Of a DNA stretch of 64,000 nucleotides, positions 43,819-53,370 are shown piece after piece (position 1 is the first letter of the stretch; each line of letters opens with the position of its first letter). The notes under the pieces were generated by a model. It saw only the letters and a list, made by a program, of their open reading frames with translations. It was not told the origin of the DNA and did not search any database. Source of the stretch: Emcibacter nanhaiensis (GTDB taxonomy: Bacteria > Pseudomonadota > Alphaproteobacteria > Sphingomonadales > Emcibacteraceae); NCBI RefSeq assembly GCF_006385175.1, contig NZ_VFIY01000018.1, forward strand, positions 1 to 64,000. Reading direction: 5' to 3'. The position numbers were made by a program, and so were the translations under genes.

Positions 43819-45813
43819 CTACTCCGACAGGCTTCTGATCAAGTCTTCCAGGTGGGCCTGCTTTTCTGCAGACTTTTTTATATTTTTCTTCGGCTTTTCA
43901 AAAAGGCAGACTTCCAGGTTATCCACCAGGTTAGCCATCGCCATATAGAGGGTCTTGCCATCCACCGGCTTGCTCACATAGTCATCCATGCCGTGCATCA
44001 GATAGGTTTCCCGGTCCCCGGCCATGGCATTTGCCGTCAGGGCAATAATCGGGGTCTTGCTTTTCGGGCCCTTCAGTTCCCGGATGCGGCGCGTTGCCTC
44101 CAGACCGTCCATTTCCGGCATGTGAATATCCATCAGGACAAGGTCATAGTCGCCATCCCTGACCGCCTGCAGGGCTTGTAGGCCGTTTTCGACAAACCTG
44201 AGGGAAATACCTTCCATCTTCAGCATTGCCTGGACGACGACGCGGTTGATATGGTTATCCTCCGCAGCCAGTACATTGACCGGCGCCTTGCAGACAAGCC
44301 CCAGTTTCTGGCCCTGTTCAACATCATAACCGGTCTCGTCAATATCCTCATCCCCGGCCGGTTCCAACCTGGCGGTGAAACTGAAGGAGGCTCCCTTGCC
44401 CGGCACGCTGCTGACGGTGATTTCCCCGCCCATCAGCGTAACCAGTTCCCGGCAGATCGACAGCCCCAGGCCGGAACCGCCAAATTTGCGGGTTGTTGAG
44501 CGGTCGCCCTGGTTAAATTTCTCAAAAAGATAAGCCTCCTGCTCCATGTCGAGACCAATGCCGGTATCGATCACGGTGAACTTCAGCAGACTGGCGTCAT
44601 CCTCCTGCGCAACCTGGGAAATCCGGATCATGATGCTGCCGCGCATGGTGAACTTGAGGGCATTACTGACCAGGTTATGCAACACCTGGCGCAACCTGAC
44701 CGGGTCCCCGCGCCAGCGCCGGTTCGCCGCCTCGTCTATGGTCACCTGATAATCCAGCCCCTTTGAGCGGACCCGCGCTTCCCAGATATCGGAAATCTCC
44801 TGCAGGATCTGGCCCAGGTCAAATGCAACATTTTCCAGCTGCATCTTTCCGGCCTCCACTTTGGTGAGATCGAGAATGTCATTCAACAGCTGCAGCAGGA
44901 CCTTGCCCGATTTTACGGCGGTCGCCAGATATTCCTCCTGCTTCTCGGTCAGGCTGGTGTCCCGGAGCAGCGCCAGCATGCCCAGCATGCCATTCATGGG
45001 CGTCCTGATTTCATGGCTCATGGCAGCCAGGAATTCGCTCTTGGCCTGGTTGGCTTTTTCCGCCTCTTCACGGGATTTCCTGTTTTCCTCGGCTACTTTT
45101 TCATAGGCGTCCTGGCGCTCCTTCAACTTGCAGGAAGTCTTTTCCAGTTCGTCGACTTTCTGTTCCAGGAGCTTTTCCTGCCCCTCGGCCACCAGCTTTT
45201 CCTTGAGGGCGACCTCGGCGAGATGTTTGTTGACAATCTTCAGGTAGCCCGCATTGCGCATGCTGGCTTCAATATTTCGCGCCAGCAGGTTGGTGAACAG
45301 GGTATAGAACCCCACCATCGCCGCCATTTCATAGCGCCCGCTGATCAGCAGATAGCCGATCAGCGTCACCAGCGGCGGGATATTGAACAACATGTAGGAA
45401 ATATAACTTGAGGCGGAGGAGACCAGGGCGCCGGCGGTCATGCCCGAGACGGTGAACACAACGATCAGCACATCCTCTGGCGTAGATGCCAGCGCAAGGA
45501 AGCCGACCATGGACGCCCAGACTATGCCCGTACAGAAGGTCCCCAACAGATAAATCCTGAGCCACCTGTCCGGGAAATACATCCAGTCCGCCGCATTAAA
45601 CCTGTTCCAGGCGACAAATCTCAGGCCGGAAACCAGACACATGGTGCCGAGCCACAGAAACAGCACATGTTGCAGGACCGGCTGGTACAGGGCCCAGAAC
45701 ACAAAGGTCGCAATCAGGACATTACAGGTGGCGATAAAGGGAATGCCTTTATAGAACAGGGCAAGCTGATCAAGACGAAAGTCGCGCTCGACCTGCTCCG
45801 GATCGAGGGCCAT
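43819..45813 (-). CDS. Hybrid sensor histidine kinase/response regulator
   Basis: A membrane-bound hybrid kinase of about 664 residues. Hydrophobic segments between residues 20 and 180 form an N-terminal membrane sensor, then a coiled coil, the dimerisation/phosphoacceptor H-box [14 protein letters not shown] with H267, an ATPase domain ([24 protein letters not shown]), and a C-terminal receiver with D562 in [13 protein letters not shown]. The organisation recalls BarA/RpfC-like kinases without an Hpt domain. The frame is open from a TTG at 45876; the ATG at 45813 is my choice and uncertain. No partner regulator gene is adjacent. Confidence 0.88.
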   Translation of the reverse strand: MALDPEQVERDFRLDQLALFYKGIPFIATCNVLIATFVFWALYQPVLQHVLFLWLGTMCLVSGLRFVAWNRFNAADWMYFPDRWLRIYLLGTFCTGIVWASMVGFLALASTPEDVLIVVFTVSGMTAGALVSSASSYISYMLFNIPPLVTLIGYLLISGRYEMAAMVGFYTLFTNLLARNIEASMRNAGYLKIVNKHLAEVALKEKLVAEGQEKLLEQKVDELEKTSCKLKERQDAYEKVAEENRKSREEAEKANQAKSEFLAAMSHEIRTPMNGMLGMLALLRDTSLTEKQEEYLATAVKSGKVLLQLLNDILDLTKVEAGKMQLENVAFDLGQILQEISDIWEARVRSKGLDYQVTIDEAANRRWRGDPVRLRQVLHNLVSNALKFTMRGSIMIRISQVAQEDDASLLKFTVIDTGIGLDMEQEAYLFEKFNQGDRSTTRKFGGSGLGLSICRELVTLMGGEITVSSVPGKGASFSFTARLEPAGDEDIDETGYDVEQGQKLGLVCKAPVNVLAAEDNHINRVVVQAMLKMEGISLRFVENGLQALQAVRDGDYDLVLMDIHMPEMDGLEATRRIRELKGPKSKTPIIALTANAMAGDRETYLMHGMDDYVSKPVDGKTLYMAMANLVDNLEVCLFEKPKKNIKKSAEKQAHLEDLIRSLSE

Positions 45814-45965
45814 ACTCTGGCCGATCTCCGCAGAAAGGGGGGATGACGCATCCCTGTTGCCCGAAAACAAAAACAAATCCAGAACTCCATAAAAGCTGTA
45901 TTTGCAAACAGTATGCCGCCATTCTTAATTTTTTACTAGCAGCCCCCGATTTTTTGCAACTATCG

Positions 45966-46862
45966 CTAATTTGTGCCGACGATACACACAACCTTAGCCA
46001 CTATAAGTTTTTTCCTGAGAAAGGCGCCGGCCTGCGCAAATGCGCGGCTATTGAGGTCCGGCAAAATCTCTTCCGTGGCAGATTCCGTCACACGCCCGGA
46101 GGGAAGGCCGCGACCTTTCATGAGTTCCAGCACCGCGCCCGGCTGAGAGCTGTAGGACCTGCCGCGCCGCACCGAACCCGCCACATGGATGCCCGCCACA
46201 TGGCCCTGCCGGTCAAGGATCGGACCGCCGCTGATGCCGCCGAGCGATCCCCCCACCGCAGGATTACGGATTTTCTCCGCCCAGACCAGCACCGGTTCCC
46301 TTCCGAAGCGGCTGCCCTGGGTCACCATGGTGCTCTGGCCGATCAGCCGGGAATAGACATCGCCCGGCTCGCCCCTGGGAAAGCCGAAATGAAAGCCCTC
46401 CTGGTCATATTCGGAACGTTCCGCTCTCAAGGCCAGGGCGCCGAATCCTTTGGCGGTGGACAGCAGGCTCACATCCGCAGTCGGATGCACCGCCAACACC
46501 CGGGCGGCGAAGGCCTGGCGGTCGTTGACCATGACCAGCAGCCGTCCGCAGCCCTCGGTCACATGCCGGGCCGTGATCCAGTAGCCTTCGTTGCGCACCG
46601 CAAACGCCGTGCCGGTGGCGATCGAGTTTTTCTTTTTCTCCTCCGCCTGGATCAGGATTACCGGACTGTCCGGGGAAGGCCGCCTGATCCGCCCCTGCCC
46701 CGCGGGCGGCGTCTGGTCCGGCACCGGAGTTGTGCGGGGACGCGGCGCCGGCGCCATTGGTGGCACCGGTTCCAGGCCGTTGTCGCCACCAGGCTTGGAC
46801 AGTTCACCGCCAATGACGACAATGAACAGCAGGAACAGGGCGAATTTGGTGGACCAGTTCAT
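45966..46862 (-). CDS. Trypsin-like serine protease (S1/HtrA fold)
   Basis: A 298-residue protein with an N-terminal membrane anchor or uncleaved signal (FALFLLFIVVIGGEL), a Pro-rich spacer (PVPPMAPAPRPRTTPVP) and a chymotrypsin-fold protease domain. The triad appears as H in WITARHVTE, D in TADVSLL, and S in GSLGGISGGPILD. No PDZ domain is present. It is 11 bases after the DUF350 gene and likely co-transcribed. The target is unknown; the anchor suggests a periplasmic face. Confidence 0.8.
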   Translation of the reverse strand: MNWSTKFALFLLFIVVIGGELSKPGGDNGLEPVPPMAPAPRPRTTPVPDQTPPAGQGRIRRPSPDSPVILIQAEEKKKNSIATGTAFAVRNEGYWITARHVTEGCGRLLVMVNDRQAFAARVLAVHPTADVSLLSTAKGFGALALRAERSEYDQEGFHFGFPRGEPGDVYSRLIGQSTMVTQGSRFGREPVLVWAEKIRNPAVGGSLGGISGGPILDRQGHVAGIHVAGSVRRGRSYSSQPGAVLELMKGRGLPSGRVTESATEEILPDLNSRAFAQAGAFLRKKLIVAKVVCIVGTN

Positions 46863-46873
46863 GGCATCCCGGC

Positions 46874-47287
46874 TCAGACGGCAATGGCCGCCGCATTGAG
46901 GAGGGCGACGGAGATCTTGCCGGCAAACAACAGCAGCGCCGGGCCGATCTCGTTGTTCTCGATCCGCCGGCCCAGGTTATCGATCACCAGATTGGCGACA
47001 AAAAAGGCCAGGAGTTGAATCACCAGGATAACAACACCCCAGATCAGGATATCCCACAGCGACACGCTCCCGGCCAGGCATACCGCCAGCGGGATGGCCA
47101 AGCCGAGGATCCCGGCGGACAGCGAGATCGCCGCCGCCACATTCCCCTGGCGCACCAGTTCCAGTTCCCGGTAGGGTGTGACTTTCTCATAGATATAGAC
47201 CGCCGCCACCAGCAGGAGTACGGCGAGGCCAAAGTGGGTGATAAAATAGGGAAAGCCGATGATCAGGCTGTCCAGTACTGCTTGCAT
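46874..47287 (-). CDS. DUF350 membrane protein
   Basis: A 137-residue inner-membrane protein with four predicted hydrophobic segments, the pattern of the DUF350 family: VYIYEKVTPYRELELVRQGN, AAISLSAGILGLAIPLA and LVIQLLAFFVANLVIDNL are conserved. Its function is not established. It starts a short unit followed by the trypsin-like protease. Confidence 0.85.
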   Translation of the reverse strand: MQAVLDSLIIGFPYFITHFGLAVLLLVAAVYIYEKVTPYRELELVRQGNVAAAISLSAGILGLAIPLAVCLAGSVSLWDILIWGVVILVIQLLAFFVANLVIDNLGRRIENNEIGPALLLFAGKISVALLNAAAIAV

Positions 47288-47340
47288 GATATGTCCCCGA
47301 TTGTTGAGGAAGCTATCTTAGCGTGCTGGACGGTCCGGGC

Positions 47341-47370
47341 AATAAAAAAGCCGCCCGGTAAGGAGCGGCT
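47341..47370 (-). terminator. Terminator of the broken gene at 47471-48006
   Basis: AGCCGC and GCGGCT stems (47349-47370) with TTTTTTATT following on the reverse strand. It lies about 100 bases after the last codon of the broken gene and before DUF350. Confidence 0.65.
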
Positions 47371-47470
47371 ATCCAGAAGAAGGACATTGTTTGGAACTTC
47401 TGTGTATTTGAAATCTGTATTTTAAAGCCTGCGATAGGACTACGATCTATGATAAAAGCTGGAACAGCAA

Positions 47471-48006
47471 CTATTTATGGCAACTTCCCATTACCTTACT
47501 AATTGCCTCTTTAGCTCCATTTAAAGTGAATTTTGCTGTAGATTTCTCAAATTCATAATCCGTTAGCCTGATAATCACAGTCTCTTTTCCTTCGAGTAGT
47601 GCTTTTACAAAGGGACTCTCATAATCATTTTTAAATAGCAGCGTTTTAGAAGGTCTCATTAAAACAGTGACTGATGGTTGAGAGTCAACTCGATATTCAA
47701 AATTACCTTTTGTAGCCCTTACCATATTTCCAATATATTTTCCCGTTGAGACTTTATATTCAAAATAATTATTGCTCCCGCAATTAATCGCAATGAATCC
47801 GTTCTTAAGCCCCCCTCTGCGACAACCAATGCCGTTTCCAATATTTCATCAGTAAATTCATCGACATTTTTTACATATTGCCAACTCTCAGTGTTCAGCG
47901 CATCTTGTCCATGCACCACATTGGAAAAAAACAAAAGAACCATCACGATCACTTGCTTCATTAGCTTTTCATAAAGTGAAAAGGCAATAGTCAAAGTCCT
48001 CTTCAT
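47471..48006 (-). pseudogene. Exported protein gene split by a frameshift in a G6 run
   Basis: Two adjacent reading frames form one protein when a single base is added to the run of six G (six C on the + strand, 47810-47815). The upstream frame (from 48006) gives a signal peptide (MKQVIVMVLLFFSNVVHG) and the start of the mature domain up to VVAEGG, then runs out of frame to a stop at 47719. The downstream frame continues LKNGFIAINCGSNNYFEYK and on through VRATKGNFEYRVDSQP to GSCHK at 47471. The joined product has paired Cys and a fold like small exported proteins of the TagO/VasN type, but I cannot assign a family. AAGGAGG precedes the start. Confidence 0.75.
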
Positions 48007-48024
48007 AATTTCTCCCTCCTTAAT

Positions 48025-48255
48025 TTATTTGTTGTCATCAATCGCTGTCTTTATTTCTTGCCAAAGCGAGTTATTCTTAAACCTCTCATACAACTCATCC
48101 TCTGTAACTGATACTTCGACAGGATTCACTCCATCACGCAGTACCCTTACTCCCTCGTTCTCACGTCTCAACGTCAATGTTCCGTCAGCATTCTTGTAGA
48201 TAAATATTTCTTCCTTACTGCCCATATGATGAAAAATTTGCTTGCGATCGCTCAT
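48025..48255 (-). CDS. Small protein of unknown function (76 aa)
   Basis: A 76-residue, acidic protein that I do not recognise. It begins MSDRKQIFHHMGSKEEIFI, has a beta-rich centre (TLTLRRENEGVRVLRDG) and a charged helical end. No signal or membrane segment. It is 18 bases upstream of the frameshifted gene on the same strand, so the two may form a unit. Both lie in DNA more AT-rich than their surroundings. Confidence 0.55.
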   Translation of the reverse strand: MSDRKQIFHHMGSKEEIFIYKNADGTLTLRRENEGVRVLRDGVNPVEVSVTEDELYERFKNNSLWQEIKTAIDDNK

Positions 48256-48270
48256 ATCTTATCTCCCCAA

Positions 48271-48304
48271 AAGAAAAAGCCGCCCAGCACAACGCTGGAC
48301 GGCT
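48271..48304 (-). terminator. Terminator of rpsD
   Basis: AGCCGCCCAGC and GCTGGACGGCT pair with one G-T mismatch around a 5-base loop, followed on the reverse strand by TTTTTCTTTT. It lies just after rpsD. Confidence 0.85.
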
Positions 48305-48356
48305 TCTATTATTTACTTCTAACGGAAATACTACAAGTAGAAAGAATCTACCTGGA

Positions 48357-48974
48357 TTAACGTGAGTAGAACTCGACGATCAGGTTCGGTTCCATCTGCA
48401 CCGGGTAAGGAATTTCATCCAGAACCGGCTGGCGCAGGAAGGTCACCTTGTGGCCGTTGTCTTCAACGGACAGATATTCCGGAACGTCGCGCTCGGCGCT
48501 TTCCAGACCCTGGACCACCATCGGGATCTGACGTGATTTCTCACGGATCTCAATCACATCGCCCGGCTGTACCTGGTAAGAAGGGATATCCACTTTCTGG
48601 CCGTTCACTCGCACATGGCCGTGGCTCACGAACTGACGGGAGGCAAACACGGTCGGGACGAACTTGGCGCGGTAGACAACAGCGTCCAGACGACGCTCCA
48701 GCAGACCAACCAGGATCTCACCGGTGTCGCCTTTCTGACGGTCGGCTTCCTTGTAGATGCGTTTGAACTGTTTTTCAGTGATGTTGCCGTAGTAGCCTTT
48801 CAGCTTCTGTTTGGCGCGCAGCTGAATACCGAAGTCGGACAGTTTGCCGCGACGGTTCTGGCCGTGCTGGCCCGGGCCGTATTCGCGTTTGTTGACGGGA
48901 GACTTCGGACGACCCCAGATGTTTTCGCCCAGCCGGCGGTCGATTTTATATTTGGCTTGAATTCGTTTTGTCAT
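48357..48974 (-). CDS. rpsD: 30S ribosomal protein S4
   Basis: A 205-residue ribosomal protein that nucleates 30S assembly. [23 protein letters not shown] is the start and the S4 RNA-binding domain reads [20 protein letters not shown] and [16 protein letters not shown]. The length fits the alphaproteobacterial protein. It is a stand-alone gene with its own promoter and terminator, not part of the alpha operon as in enterobacteria. Confidence 0.98.
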   Translation of the reverse strand: MTKRIQAKYKIDRRLGENIWGRPKSPVNKREYGPGQHGQNRRGKLSDFGIQLRAKQKLKGYYGNITEKQFKRIYKEADRQKGDTGEILVGLLERRLDAVVYRAKFVPTVFASRQFVSHGHVRVNGQKVDIPSYQVQPGDVIEIREKSRQIPMVVQGLESAERDVPEYLSVEDNGHKVTFLRQPVLDEIPYPVQMEPNLIVEFYSR

Positions 48975-49088
48975 TTCTCGAATCGCTCTGTTAAAAGTTA
49001 AAAATCAGCGCCACAGCCCCGATTCCGGCTCATCCGGAAACAGACTGTGCAACCCGGGATCTTCCCCCGAGTCATTCACGATGGGCGG

Positions 49089-49116
49089 AATATATAGGGA
49101 TGTATCTGAGAGTCAA
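49089..49116 (-). promoter_or_regulatory. rpsD promoter
   Basis: TTGACT (49116-49111) and TATATT (49094-49089) on the reverse strand with 16 bases between, 115 bases before the rpsD ATG. Confidence 0.55.
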
Positions 49117-49144
49117 CGGTAAAAGGCGGGAAAAACGGCGAAAT

Positions 49145-49951
49145 TCAGCCTTTTTTTCCCTTCGCCGCCTTTTCCTTCTGCCACTCGGGGCCGCCGCCGG
49201 TGGCCAGCGCCCGGATTACTCCGCGCAGCGTCCGGACTTCTTCCTGGGTAAAGCGGGCCCGGCTCAGCATATTGCGCAGGTTGCGGACCATGGTCGGACG
49301 GCGCTTTTCATGACGCAGGTAGCCCGCCTCCAGAAGTTCCCCTTCCAGGTGATCAAACAGGCCCTGCAGTTCCTCGCCGGTGGCGGGGGTGGTTTCCAGC
49401 GTCGGGGTATATTCCTCCGGCGTCTCGTCCCCGGCCTGGAACCATTCATAGGCCAGCAGGACCACCGCCTGGGCCAGGTTGATACTGGCGAAGGCGGGAT
49501 TGAGCGGCACCGAAACAATGGCGTCACAGGGGGCGACATCCTCATTCTTGAGGCCGGCTTTTTCCGGACCGAACAGCAGGCCGACCTTGAGGCCGTTGTC
49601 CACCTGTTCCCGCATCACCGCGGCGCATTTGCGCGGGGTCAGGATCGGCTTGACCATATCCCGCATGCGGGCCGTGGTGGCATAGACATGGTGCAGATCC
49701 TGGATCGCGTCCGCCGTGGTGGCATAGACCCGGGCGTTTTCCAGCACCACATCGGCGCCGGCCGCCGCCGGCCAGGCCGCGTCATTGGGCCAGCCGTCGC
49801 GCGGCGCGACAAGGCGCAGGTCGGTGAGGCCGAAGTTATACATGGCGCGCACCGCCTTGCCGATATTCTCGCCAAGCTGGGCCCCGACCAGGATGATGGC
49901 CGGGCCGTTTTCATGCAGGATTGCGTTCTGGGTACTGTCTGTTCCGGCCAT
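49145..49951 (-). CDS. trmJ: tRNA (cytidine/uridine-2'-O-)-methyltransferase TrmJ
   Basis: A 268-residue SPOUT methyltransferase that modifies position 32 of some tRNAs. The N-terminal fold begins AIILVGAQLGENIGKAVRAM, with the motifs LLFGPEKAGLKNED and IVSVPLNPAFASINLAQAV of the TrmJ family. A C-terminal helical extension (LEAGYLRHEKRRPTMVRNL) is typical. It is the last gene of the run from aroG through trmJ, 3 bases after the hotdog-type gene. Confidence 0.9.
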   Translation of the reverse strand: MAGTDSTQNAILHENGPAIILVGAQLGENIGKAVRAMYNFGLTDLRLVAPRDGWPNDAAWPAAAGADVVLENARVYATTADAIQDLHHVYATTARMRDMVKPILTPRKCAAVMREQVDNGLKVGLLFGPEKAGLKNEDVAPCDAIVSVPLNPAFASINLAQAVVLLAYEWFQAGDETPEEYTPTLETTPATGEELQGLFDHLEGELLEAGYLRHEKRRPTMVRNLRNMLSRARFTQEEVRTLRGVIRALATGGGPEWQKEKAAKGKKG

Positions 49952-49954
49952 GGT

Positions 49955-50677
49955 CTAATCGATCTTAATCCACAGGCACTTGGCGGCGGCCAGCAACTCG
50001 CCGTCCTTGGTATAAATGGCGGTGCCGGACAGCATCTTGCGGCTTTCGTCCCGTTTGATCGGCCAGCTGATGACGATATAGTCCTCATCCATGTCCAGCT
50101 CCCGCTCGAGCACCAGCTTCTGGTTGGCGATCAGGGCCTTGTCGCCGGGCTCGAAGATGGCCCAGGCGCTGGGGCAATCGAGCACCGCCGCCATTTCGTG
50201 CTGGGATATTTTGTCACCGGTGAGGTAGAGATGCGGCCGCCACACGCAGGCCAGCACGCCGTCGTCGCGGCCCTCGACCGCACCGGACATCAGGTGCGCG
50301 GCGTCATGGATATCGCGCTTGTGACCGCAGATATAGCATTCCGGGAACGGGTTATGGGGCGGGAACCAGGGATGTTTCTCGGCTTCCAGCGCCTGCTCAT
50401 AGGTCACCGGCGCCGGGATATCGGCCAGCACCAGGTCCGTGTCGTCGAATTCCTCGCCCTGCACGATCAGGGTCTCGCCCTGCATCAGGCTGGATTTGCC
50501 GTCCTTCAGCTCCATGGTCAGAGTGGTTTCCATGGGGATCGGCTTGAACAGGTTGACCTGGGCCGTGACCGGATAGGGCTTGCGCAAAGCTTCCACGGCA
50601 AGGCCGATGCTATAGCCGCCGTTGGCGCCGAACGGCGGGCCCTGATATTTTTTATCGATGATCAGTTGTTCAGACAT
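49955..50677 (-). CDS. Hotdog-fold protein of unknown function
   Basis: A 240-residue cytoplasmic protein with two hotdog-like halves, such as acyl-CoA thioesterase family members use. FGANGGYSIGLAVEAL is the start of a typical central helix, and the conserved segment FPECYICGHKRDI carries a CxxC pair like the FxxCFVCGP motif of this family. The frame continues to 50713, but ATG at 50677 follows the GGAGAGG ribosome binding site and starts MSEQLIIDKK. It begins 2 bases after the cysS stop. A thioesterase function is possible but not shown. Confidence 0.65.
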   Translation of the reverse strand: MSEQLIIDKKYQGPPFGANGGYSIGLAVEALRKPYPVTAQVNLFKPIPMETTLTMELKDGKSSLMQGETLIVQGEEFDDTDLVLADIPAPVTYEQALEAEKHPWFPPHNPFPECYICGHKRDIHDAAHLMSGAVEGRDDGVLACVWRPHLYLTGDKISQHEMAAVLDCPSAWAIFEPGDKALIANQKLVLERELDMDEDYIVISWPIKRDESRKMLSGTAIYTKDGELLAAAKCLWIKID

Positions 50678-50678
50678 G

Positions 50679-52010
50679 CTATTGCCTCTCCCATGTCGTG
50701 CCGTCAGGTCCATCCTTGAGGATCACACCCTCTGCGGCCAGTTCATCCCTAATCCCATCGGCGCGACCGAAGTCCTTGTTTTTCTTGGCTTCTGCCCGTT
50801 CCTCAATCAGCTTCTGAATATCCTCGTCAGAAATCGCGCCTTCGGCAACCTCTACCTTGAACCAGTCCGGGTCTAGCAACAGGCCGAACAGGTTGGCCGC
50901 CGCTTTCAGGGCGGAAGCCTTCTCTTCTTTGGCCAGCGCATTGAGCACGGCAATAGCCTTGGGCGTATTCAGATCGTCACGCAACGCTTCGAGGAACTCT
51001 TCCGGAATATCCGCATCGCTCGCTTCCACGCCTTCGGTCAGGCGATACCAGCGATCAAGCTGTTTCTTGGCCTGCTCAATCCCGGAGCGGCTGAAATCGA
51101 GCGGCTGGCGGTAATGGGCGCTGAGCAGCGCCATGCGGATCGCCTCGCCCTTCACCCCCTCTTCCAGCAGCTCGTGCACGGTGATAAAATTGCCCAGCGA
51201 CTTGGACATTTTCTCGCCTTCCACCGTGAGATAGCCGTTATGCATCCAGTAATTGGCCAGCGGCGCGCCGCCGTGGGCGCAGCGGCTCTGGGCGATCTCG
51301 TTCTCATGGTGGGGAAAAATCAGGTCGAGCCCGCCGCCATGGATGTCGATGGTCTCACCCAGCACATCCTCGATCATGCAGCTGCATTCCAGGTGCCAGC
51401 CGGGCCGACCCCGGCCCCACGGGCTGTCCCAGCCGGGCTGGTCCGGGGTGCTCGGTTTCCACAGCACAAAGTCAGTGGGGTCCTTCTTGTAGCTCGCGAC
51501 CTCGACCCGGGCCCCGGCGATCAACTCATCGAGGGTGCGGTTACTGAGCTCGCCATAATTTTCCATGCTCGGCACATTGAACAACACATGGCCGTCGGCT
51601 TCGTAGGCATGGCCCTTTTCGATCAGGGTCTCGACCATATGGATCATCTGCGGGATATACTGGGTCGCCTTCGGCCGTTCGTCCGGCAGCTCCGCATTGA
51701 GCGCCCCCATATCCTCTTCATAGATGCGGGTATATTTCTCGGTGATGGCGGAAATATCCTCGCCCGTCTCCTGGGCCGCGGCGATGATCTTGTCATCGAT
51801 ATCGGTGATGTTGCGGGCATAGGTCAGCCTGGGATAGTCATGGCGCAACAGCCGGGCCAAGAGGTCGAACACCACCACCGGCCGGGCGTTGCCGACATGG
51901 GCGTAGTTATAGACCGTCGGGCCGCAGACATACATTTTGACGTGATCGGGATCGAGGGGTTTGAATTCCTCTTTCTTCCTGGTCAGTGTATTGTAAATTT
52001 TCAAACTCAT
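50679..52010 (-). CDS. cysS: Cysteinyl-tRNA synthetase
   Basis: A 443-residue class Ia synthetase. The HIGH-type motif is [11 protein letters not shown], the zinc ligands include C28 (VCGPTVYN), and KMSKS is [10 protein letters not shown]. It ends in [18 protein letters not shown]. Its ATG overlaps the gltX stop by 4 bases, so both are translationally coupled. Confidence 0.97.
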   Translation of the reverse strand: MSLKIYNTLTRKKEEFKPLDPDHVKMYVCGPTVYNYAHVGNARPVVVFDLLARLLRHDYPRLTYARNITDIDDKIIAAAQETGEDISAITEKYTRIYEEDMGALNAELPDERPKATQYIPQMIHMVETLIEKGHAYEADGHVLFNVPSMENYGELSNRTLDELIAGARVEVASYKKDPTDFVLWKPSTPDQPGWDSPWGRGRPGWHLECSCMIEDVLGETIDIHGGGLDLIFPHHENEIAQSRCAHGGAPLANYWMHNGYLTVEGEKMSKSLGNFITVHELLEEGVKGEAIRMALLSAHYRQPLDFSRSGIEQAKKQLDRWYRLTEGVEASDADIPEEFLEALRDDLNTPKAIAVLNALAKEEKASALKAAANLFGLLLDPDWFKVEVAEGAISDEDIQKLIEERAEAKKNKDFGRADGIRDELAAEGVILKDGPDGTTWERQ

Positions 52011-53344
52011 GCCGTTTCACCCCGCAGTCGGTTGACCAGCTTATCGCGGCCGATCAGCGGCAGCAAGGGCGCCATTTCCGGGCCGTGATCCATGCCGGTG
52101 ATGGCCTGGCGCAGCGGCAGGAACAGGGCCTTGCCCTTGGCACCGGTGGCCTCCTTGATCGCTGTGGTCCAGGCTTTCCAGCTGGTCTCGTCCAGCTCAC
52201 CCTCGGGCAACAAGGTCAATGCTTTGGTGGCGAACTCTTTATCCCCGATAATTGGCACGACCGGGCCGTTGACCAGCCGCGCCCAGTCCTCCACATCCCG
52301 CAGCCGGCTAAGGTTTGGCCTTAACGTTTCCCACAAAGCCTTTGAAATACCGCCCATTTCCGGCCGATCCTTAACCTGCTCATAATCAGTCATATGCAGG
52401 ATCTTGGCATTCAGCACTTCCAGGTCATGGGGATCGAATTTGGCGGTCGAGCGGCTGTAGCTGGAGAAATCAAAACTCTCCACCAGCGGCGCGAGCGAGG
52501 TATAGGGCTCCACATCCACACTGGACCCAAGCCGGGCCAGCAGGCTGTTGATGGCCATGGGCTCAAAGCCCTCTTCTTCGCGGTAGCTTTCAATACTGGC
52601 GGTGCCGAAGCGCTTGGACAGCCCCTCACCGCCCTTGCCGGTCAGCAGGCTGAAATGGGCATACTCGGGGGTCTTGCCGCCCAGCGCCTCGAATATCTGG
52701 GTCTGGACCGCGCTGTTGGTGGCATGATCTTCGCCGCGCATGATGTGGGTGATGCCATACTCGATATCATCCACCACCGACGGCAGGGTATAGAGATAGG
52801 AGCCGTCCTCGCGGATCAGGATCGGATCGCTCAGCGCCTCCAGGTCGAAACTCTGGGGCCCCTTGACCAGGTCCTGCCATTCGACGCGGGCCGGCAGGTC
52901 GAGCTTGAAACGCCAGTGCGGCTTGCGCCCCTCCACCTCATAGGCGGCGATCTGCTCCACGGTCAGCTTCAGGGCTTCGCGGTCATAGACTGGCGGCTTG
53001 CCCTGTCCCAGTTTGATCTTGCGCTTAAGGTCCAGTTCCACCGCGGTTTCATAGCAGGGATAAAGCCGGCCGTCGGCCTTGAGCTTTTTCGCCGCCGCGT
53101 CATATTTCGCCATGCGGTCGGACTGGCGGAAGCTGTCGTCCCAGTCGAGCCCGAGCCAGGTGAGGTCGGTCTTGATCAGCTCGGCAAATTCTTGCGTTGA
53201 GCGTTCCCGGTCGGTATCATCCAGGCGCAGGATGAACTCGCCCCCCTGCTGGCGGGCAAACAGCCAGTTGACCAGGGCGGTGCGGACATTGCCCACATGG
53301 ATTTTGCCCGTGGGGCTGGGCGCAAAGCGTACTTTTACAGTCAT
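52007..53344 (-). CDS. gltX: Glutamyl-tRNA synthetase
   Basis: A 445-residue class Ib synthetase. [21 protein letters not shown] (partly quoted) holds the HIGH motif, and LSKRFGTAS the KMSKS-type loop. Many alphaproteobacteria carry two GltX copies, one of which charges tRNA-Gln for the amidotransferase route; which this is cannot be told. AGAGGGAT precedes the ATG, 26 bases after nadE. Confidence 0.95.
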   Translation of the reverse strand: MTVKVRFAPSPTGKIHVGNVRTALVNWLFARQQGGEFILRLDDTDRERSTQEFAELIKTDLTWLGLDWDDSFRQSDRMAKYDAAAKKLKADGRLYPCYETAVELDLKRKIKLGQGKPPVYDREALKLTVEQIAAYEVEGRKPHWRFKLDLPARVEWQDLVKGPQSFDLEALSDPILIREDGSYLYTLPSVVDDIEYGITHIMRGEDHATNSAVQTQIFEALGGKTPEYAHFSLLTGKGGEGLSKRFGTASIESYREEEGFEPMAINSLLARLGSSVDVEPYTSLAPLVESFDFSSYSRSTAKFDPHDLEVLNAKILHMTDYEQVKDRPEMGGISKALWETLRPNLSRLRDVEDWARLVNGPVVPIIGDKEFATKALTLLPEGELDETSWKAWTTAIKEATGAKGKALFLPLRQAITGMDHGPEMAPLLPLIGRDKLVNRLRGETA

Positions 53345-53370
53345 TTATATCCCTCTGGCCCGAGTATTCC

